A stretch of 64,000 nucleotides of DNA from Boletus sp. NGJ (taxonomy: Eukaryota; Basidiomycota; Agaricomycetes; Boletales; Boletaceae). The stretch is from the NCBI GenBank assembly GCA_019096195.1, contig JAGTXK010000055.1:2108001-2172000 (forward strand), in the 5' to 3' direction. The translations under genes and the position numbers were made by a program. Below, one piece after another: positions 58,827-64,000 of the stretch; the first letter of the stretch is position 1, and each line of letters begins with the position of its first letter. The notes under the pieces are model-generated. The model was given only the letters and a program-made list of their open reading frames with translations. It did no database searches and had not been told where the DNA came from.

Positions 58827-61800
58827 TCAGGGGGTGTCCAGTCCATAGACGCTGATGGAACGAAAAGCACAAGTTATTTGTTCGCCCGTTGCAAAAGGGA
58901 GAGAGGGAAAGGACAGGACAGGAAACATACCCTGCACCTTGCACGCCTGCGGCACCAATCATGTCCGCACGACCGTCGACGACGAGCCAATCAGGCGAGA
59001 GCACGCCAGTGCGGATGGGGAAGAGCCGGACGGCACGTTCGAGGCCGGATGTGTCTGTCGATTGAAGGAAGAGCGCGACACTTTGGACGTCGTAAGGGTG
59101 AGGTTGGCAAAACAGGATCGCTAAGCAGTGGGTCGGATCGCGTAGGGATGTCGGGGAAACAGGTATGTGGTGTATGGCATCGGCAGCGTCAGGATGAATG
59201 CACACTTGACAAGGAAAAGCTCTCACCCGAAGACGGCCGCTCGAAGCGTACCGCGCCGAAACGCCACGTCCCGTCGGCGTATGACCAGGTCCCCCCCCGC
59301 GCGTTCGAGCCAGCGTTGAACGAGCGGTGTCTCGGCGCACCCGATGACGACCAGGTTTCCCTCGTAGATACCGATTGGCACGTGTGTCGTCTCGATTTCG
59401 GAGACGCTGACGATCTGGGCGTCGAGCGCGTGGAACAAGTAGAGAGCGTGTGCGATGCGGAGGGCTGCGGAGAGCTCTGGGCAAGGCGCGAGGGATGGGA
59501 CGAGTAAGGTGAATGGGGCCTGTGAAGAGAGGATGGCTTGGAGACGCTGGGGCGGGACGCAGAGGCGATGTGTTGTAGTCGCCAGCGGGTCAGTACATGA
59601 GAGGATCTGACATGCAATTCAAAACAAGTGTGGGTTCGTCCAGCGAAGTTCCATACCTTCCAAGATGCTTTGCGGTGGAACCCTGTGGTGTTGGTGTCCC
59701 TCACGAACAAGTTCGTGTCGCCAAGATCGGCTGGAACATCGTCACCATCGATCGCAAGCATCGTCGCTTTCTTGATGTCATCGCAGGTAACAGCCCGGAC
59801 GTCCGCGTCGAGCGAGAACACCGAGACATTCGTCGTTTGTACTGACACGCGTCCGTCGGGGGTGGTCGTCACTCGGAGCCGACCCAGCCTAAACATCTCC
59901 GTCAGCGAAGACACTCGACTGGATGACGAGCGTATGGTACTAACAATCCGGGAGTCGTTAATGCTTGGATCTGCCATCCATTCAGCGATCCACTCTCGGC
60001 TGGGACTGCAACCGTGAGGGTGAAGCTGGTTGTCTTGGGTTTCTGGTTCGTAAGTACATTGGTGCGTGGTGCCCCTCCCACCGAGCGCGGCGATGACAAA
60101 GAAAAGTACACCCGATCTAGAAACGCCTGTACGTGCTCGTTGAACAAGATGTCGAAGTACCAATGGGGCCGTCCGGGATCTTCGTGGTACCTGTCCATAA
60201 ACCAAATGGCGTCAGGAAAGTCGGGAAAAAGGAACGTCTCGCAATGGAGCGAGCCCAGGAAATTACGGGGTGGATGCACGTACGTCACATCCGCGTTGGG
60301 ATCCCAGGTCTTCAGTATCTCAACTTGTTCACGCGTATGCCACGGCGGGACGTTGTCATCTGCCCCTCTGCGAGTGATGAACATCGTCAGTTGACCAAGC
60401 TCACCCGGAATTCAAAGACGAATTAAACACGACACATGGCAAGTATCCCATGTCCCGGTTTGTTCTTGTTCTCTCCCGTCGAGCATTCAGACGACTCACC
60501 CATGCAAGGCCAACACAGGCTTGCCAACCAAGTTCCCCAAAAACAAGTCATTGTCGTCTGGCGTGAGTGAACTATCGAGGACAGCACGCAACGCTGGATC
60601 GGCAAAGTGTGCAAAACGACTCATACACCACGAGACGTAAGCTTGTGATTTGATGTATCCAGCAGCTGGAACGACTAGAACATGGAAAGGGACGTAGGGC
60701 AAGATTCAGTGTCGACCCTTGCAGGGTGTGAGAGGGGGCGGAGAGGACGCACCAGCGCATACGCGATCGGGCCATCTACTCGCCATGTACCACGTGCCTT
60801 GTCCACCATTTGAGTGGCCCATGAGGATGACGCGCGTATCGGTATCGAAGCCCCACTTGGTCCACCTTCCAGAACCAGAGCTGGATAGAATGCGCGAGAG
60901 GGCAGAAACAGCTGCGAAAGCATCTGCCGTTGATGGGCCGTGCCAATCGAGTCCCTGTCAATAGATAGGGATGAGTAAAAAGTTTGGATGAAGAACGCAA
61001 GCTCACCCAAGCGGTTCGCCCTTGCGGCATCACTACCCACGCGTATGTTTGCCGTAGAAGTGAATCCGCCCAGAATGACTGGGTGAGTATGTCTGCACCA
61101 GCGCCATCTTGGATCGGTCAGACGAGGATTCAAACCACATGTATATACCATGATATCGAATCAAGCCTCGGACTTACGAAGTGCAAGAATAGGTTCGTTG
61201 CCTCTGCACTTGCTGGTATCAGCCCTGTCTTGTTGTCCCAGGACAGTCTGGGAGTCGCCGAAGGCTCCCTTTGGGGGCTTCACTGAAAACACAGTGGGCA
61301 TCGACTTTGCGAAGAAATACGAAGCTTGGATAGGAACGTGCTGCTCTCGCGTCCAAAGCGGAACATGAGTCAGTGGGAGAGTGGCCCGGAAGACGAATGT
61401 GTTCTGGATCATAGGCTGTGCATTATTACGCGTATTTTGATCAGTATTCGGTTGGCACAAGAGCGTGAAGGGCACGCATGTAAGCTCGACGTCCAGCTGC
61501 TTGACTTCCTCTGGTATTTTTTCAGGCGCAGATATAGATAATTGGAGTGGTAGGATACGGGATTGGGTCGGCGCGATGCGTACAGGCACCTCATCGAGAA
61601 GTGCAACAGACAATGAAAGTGGAAGGTGTATTGAGCTAGGAACAAGGCGCGCACGGACGACCGACCAGTACCCTTGGCCAACCTCGGTCCAACGTCCGAA
61701 ATCGAGACACTGAACCCCGATACCGACTGCGTCTCCAAACGGCGTGCCATCAACGATGTGAGGGGTTATCGAGTGTGCGAGGACGTGCCGGAGTGGTGCG

Positions 61801-62674
61801 TCCTCAATAGGGAATTGGATTCTGCCTGTCTCCAGCGAAGGAGTCAGAGAGCATGTGAACTGGAGAGAGACGGAGAAATTGAGTGTTAGGATTGGATGGG
61901 GGGAAGAGTATGCGGATGGGTCGCCAAAAAGGCGTATCTACATAGAGGGTCGATTGAATCGTTGAATGAGGTCAGCCATGAGGTGACGAGGAGCGACACA
62001 CCTCATAGGGAGCGCATATAATTATCTCATACCTCGTCCCTTCCTTATTCCTTGCTGGCGACACGGGTAACTTAACCAGCTGCGCAGGAGCTCTCTCCAA
62101 CGTGTAGATATTCCCGTAGTACCACTCTGGGATGCCAGTCTTTCTTTCCAGAGAATCAGGTGGGGGAAGAATTGTAAAAAAGGCCCCCTGGAAGAGTTCT
62201 GTGCGGAGCAGGGGTTCCGAGAGATCTCCAGTAACGTCGGACGGGGGATAAACAGATAGCCAACCGTGCAACACGTTCAAGTGTTGAAGACCCGCCCAAC
62301 CTTCTGTTGCACGTATCTGATTCCAGGGAACGGAAGGGTGGGAAACGTGAATGGTGCCATGGGGATCCGCTGTTGTCTGTGACCAGGATGCATAGGCGGA
62401 GTGGGTGAGCGAAGTGGGATACTGTGTGGTGGTCGAGATCGGTAAGGAGACTGAATGAAACGAATGAGGACCAAGCGGAGGTGTAGAAGGAACGGACTCA
62501 CGCTCGAGGGGGTATGCAGGAGAAAGAAAGTGCTGTTCGCGAGCATGGACTGGGAATGGACCGAGCACCTAAGTTAGACTGGTCAGGTCAATGACAATCA
62601 GCAGACGAGAGACAGCGCACATCCCAAACGCTATCGAGCTCGACGCGCCAGCCCCGGCGAGAGGTCGCGCTCAT
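58827..62674 (-). CDS. Prolyl-oligopeptidase-like alpha/beta hydrolase with long N-terminal region
   Basis: Serine hydrolase of the S9 peptidase/dienelactone hydrolase clan. Start at 62674 in CCACCATGAG: MSATSRRGWRVELDSVWD joins VLGPFPVHAREQHFLSPAYP. About 450 residues with beta-rich character follow (WSQTTADPHGTIHVSHPSVP, LQHLNVLHGWLSVYPPSDVT, RIAPTQSRILPLQLSISAPE), then the catalytic domain: ILAL at the start strand, WVVMPQGRTAWGLDWHGPS, the nucleophile elbow VILMGHSNGGQGTWYMASRW, PVLALHG-GADDNVPPWHTR carrying the likely acid residue, and HWYFDILFNEHVQAFLDRV with the likely catalytic His. A further C-terminal region (LYLFHALDAQIVSVSEIETT, AVRLFPIRTGVLSPDWLVVD) ends GAGVYGLDTP at 58827. No signal peptide. 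Substrate unknown; cytosolic peptidase or esterase. Confidence 0.78.
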
Positions 62675-62792
62675 GGTGGTACTAACAATTGATCGATCCG
62701 TCGTATGATGAAGCAAAACAAGACAGCAAACAGCTACGAGAAACAAATGTCCACGCCTGGATAAGATCATACATCCACCCACTCCAATCTGC

Positions 62793-63251
62793 TTATTTCT
62801 TCCCAGACCTGAGAGTACGTTGACATTTGCTTCGACCAACCACCAAATCAAAGATTCGACATACTTCTTGATTCCACCGCCAGGCGGACCACCTGATAAG
62901 CAAATCGATACTCAACCACGCGGGAGCACAGCGACGAAATCTATCCATACCTTTGGTAGCTGTGTGTTTCCATCGCCGATTAGTGACCGAACAATCCCGA
63001 GTCAGATATGATTCACAGCGACGAGAGGGTGAATAGACCAAGCCATCTCCGTACAGGTCGTCCATACCTTTATCCTTTGCAGCCTTCAGAGCAGCCTCCT
63101 CGGCCTTCTTCCTCTCCTTGAAGGCCTTGTCATCTTCGTCATCCTCTTTTTTATCTTTCTTGGCAGCCTGCAGCACGAATCAGACCAAGATGAGCGGAGG
63201 ACGGGTGAGACAGACCTTTAAAGGTTTCAACTTTCCACCTTGCCGCGACAT
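62793..63251 (-). CDS. TMA7: TMA7, translation machinery-associated protein 7
   Basis: Tiny, highly charged, ribosome-associated protein. Four exons join to about 64 residues, the family length: MSRQGGKLKPLK (63216-63251), AAKKDKKEDDEDDKAFKERK with KAEEAALKAAKDKG (about 63066-63167), GPPGGGIKK (about 62874-62901) and SGKK ending at TAA 62793. Each junction is canonical (GTCTGT, GTATGG and GTATGT donors; CAG acceptors) and the sequence matches the family almost residue for residue. The intron before GPPGGG is about 165 bases, longer than most here. The gene is head-to-head with D-lactate dehydrogenase. Because exons are so short it is easily missed by gene finders. Confidence 0.93.
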
Positions 63252-63407
63252 GTTGCTGCAGCTCGTCTACGCGCAAGACCCAGTTTGGCACAAAATTCTC
63301 CAGACGACAATGTCTTCCCGTTATGGAAGTTTTAGCAAAAAAATGTTTGTTCATCGGCCCGGTGCGGGAGCCGTGAGCGAGACACTGGCACAATCTCACT
63401 AATATTC
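63252..63407. promoter_or_regulatory. Shared upstream region of TMA7 and D-lactate dehydrogenase
   Basis: 156 bases between divergent start codons, the tightest pair in the window. No TATA box. An A-run lies at 63337-63343. Bidirectional promoter inferred. Confidence 0.45.
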
Positions 63408-64000
63408 ATGCATCTCTCAATCCGTGTCCGCACGGGCAGGCTGCCCTTTGCGACCTCAGGCCATCTCCAGGTCAGACTCCACTCGAGTTCCTGTCCCAGA
63501 CTGCCCCGACTCCACAAAGACGCGATCCATGTAAGCAGATTCGTCGCAGGTGCCCTCTTCACATTCGGTGCGCTTGGATTCGGTCTGCACGCTCTGCGAA
63601 ATGGCAAATTCGATCACTTCAGGCCTCTCACGCTAGGAGCAACACACGACACCACCCACCCTGGATCTGACCACTCCAGCAGATACGTTCACCACCAGAA
63701 CAAAGCCGTCGATTCGCCGTCCAATTCTCAACTCGTGTCTTCGTCTACCGATACCCACATCTCACTCTCATCCTCGTATGGCACCACAGACGACGTCGAA
63801 AAGGCCATCGAAGACCTCCGACGTGCTTTTCCTGGCCAACACCGCGTGCAGACGAACAAAGACTCCCTCCAGCTCTACGGCTCCTCGGAAAACTCGTACC
63901 ACCCCTCCTCACCCCACTCCGTCATCGTTCATGTCAACACCACGGAGGACGTCGTCAACGTCGTTGATATATCCCGCAAGTATAGGGTCCCTCTCATTCC
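63408..64000 (+). CDS. DLD1: Mitochondrial D-lactate dehydrogenase (cytochrome), N-terminal part, cut by right edge
   Basis: FAD-linked enzyme that oxidises D-lactate to pyruvate and passes electrons to cytochrome c. The frame from ATG 63408 is open for 197 codons to the edge. Arg/His-rich presequence MHLSIRVRTGRLPFATSGHL, then a membrane anchor RFVAGALFTFGALGFGLHAL typical of inner-membrane Dld1, a Ser-rich linker, and the start of the FAD-binding PCMH domain: DDVEKAIEDLRRAFPGQHRV, YGSSENSYHPSSPHSVIVHV and TTEDVVNVVDISRKYRVPLI. The motif order matches fungal Dld1 (DP..V..YG.SENDYHP...HSVVV). The C-terminal oxidase domain lies outside, so a related 2-hydroxyglutarate dehydrogenase is not fully excluded. 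Confidence 0.88.
   Translation, partial: MHLSIRVRTGRLPFATSGHLQVRLHSSSCPRLPRLHKDAIHVSRFVAGALFTFGALGFGLHALRNGKFDHFRPLTLGATHDTTHPGSDHSSRYVHHQNKAVDSPSNSQLVSSSTDTHISLSSSYGTTDDVEKAIEDLRRAFPGQHRVQTNKDSLQLYGSSENSYHPSSPHSVIVHVNTTEDVVNVVDISRKYRVPLI

Noticed and set aside
1-64000. Transposons, virus-derived elements, tRNA genes, CRISPR arrays
   Set aside because: No reverse transcriptase, integrase, transposase, capsid-like sequence, terminal repeats, tRNA A/B boxes or regular spacer-repeat arrays were seen in any frame or strand.

Overview
This window is nuclear DNA of a filamentous basidiomycete, most likely Agaricomycotina. Most genes are cut by many introns of about 45-80 bases with GTRNGT donors and YAG acceptors. 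The gene content is fungal: NuA4 scaffold Eaf1, pyruvate dehydrogenase component X, a basidiomycete-type laccase, an F-box protein and a seven-helix membrane protein of the fungal rhodopsin-like type. I cannot name the genus from sequence alone. I saw no tRNA, rRNA, CRISPR array, recognisable transposon or virus-derived element.

Layout. 0-8.4 kb: PDCD5 (cut by the left edge), a mitochondrial DEAD-box helicase, and the CCR4-NOT ubiquitin ligase NOT4. 8.4-25.5 kb is looser. It holds a doubtful frame with one stop, a DCN1-type neddylation factor, the Fe-S assembly factor CIA2, a seven-helix membrane protein, two related small fungal-domain proteins, RAD18, a conserved protein of unknown function, NTF2, a laccase, a 1.6 kb stretch with no confident gene, and a tiny two-exon gene. 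25.8-36 kb: F-box protein, dynamin-like VPS1, a multi-pass membrane protein, TATA-binding protein and tryptophanyl-tRNA synthetase. 36-48 kb: a LOG-type phosphoribohydrolase, a PI-PLC-like phosphodiesterase, checkpoint clamp subunit RAD1, PDX1 and EAF1. 48-58.3 kb: a coiled-coil protein whose C-terminal exon pair is tandemly duplicated, then the very large NOT1 scaffold. 58.8-64 kb: a prolyl-oligopeptidase-like hydrolase, the ribosome-associated peptide TMA7, and the start of D-lactate dehydrogenase, cut by the right edge.

Together the genes are mostly housekeeping. They cover mRNA decay and ubiquitin signalling (NOT1, NOT4, DCN1, RAD18, F-box), transcription and chromatin (TBP, EAF1), DNA damage response (RAD18, RAD1), translation (WRS1, TMA7), transport (NTF2, VPS1) and mitochondrial metabolism (PDX1, DLD, DEAD-box helicase). 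Seven neighbouring pairs are head-to-head with only about 155-360 bases between start codons, which suggests shared promoters.

The most unusual things are small: a tandem exon-pair duplication with conserved splice phases, two GC-AG introns (one splitting the codon of the copper-binding cysteine of the laccase), a 14-base microexon in the helicase, an 18-base homopolymer serving as a polypyrimidine tract, and a 64-residue two-exon gene. I did not find a convincing new multi-gene system. All exon joins were deduced by eye from splice signals and family homology, and transcripts were not available.
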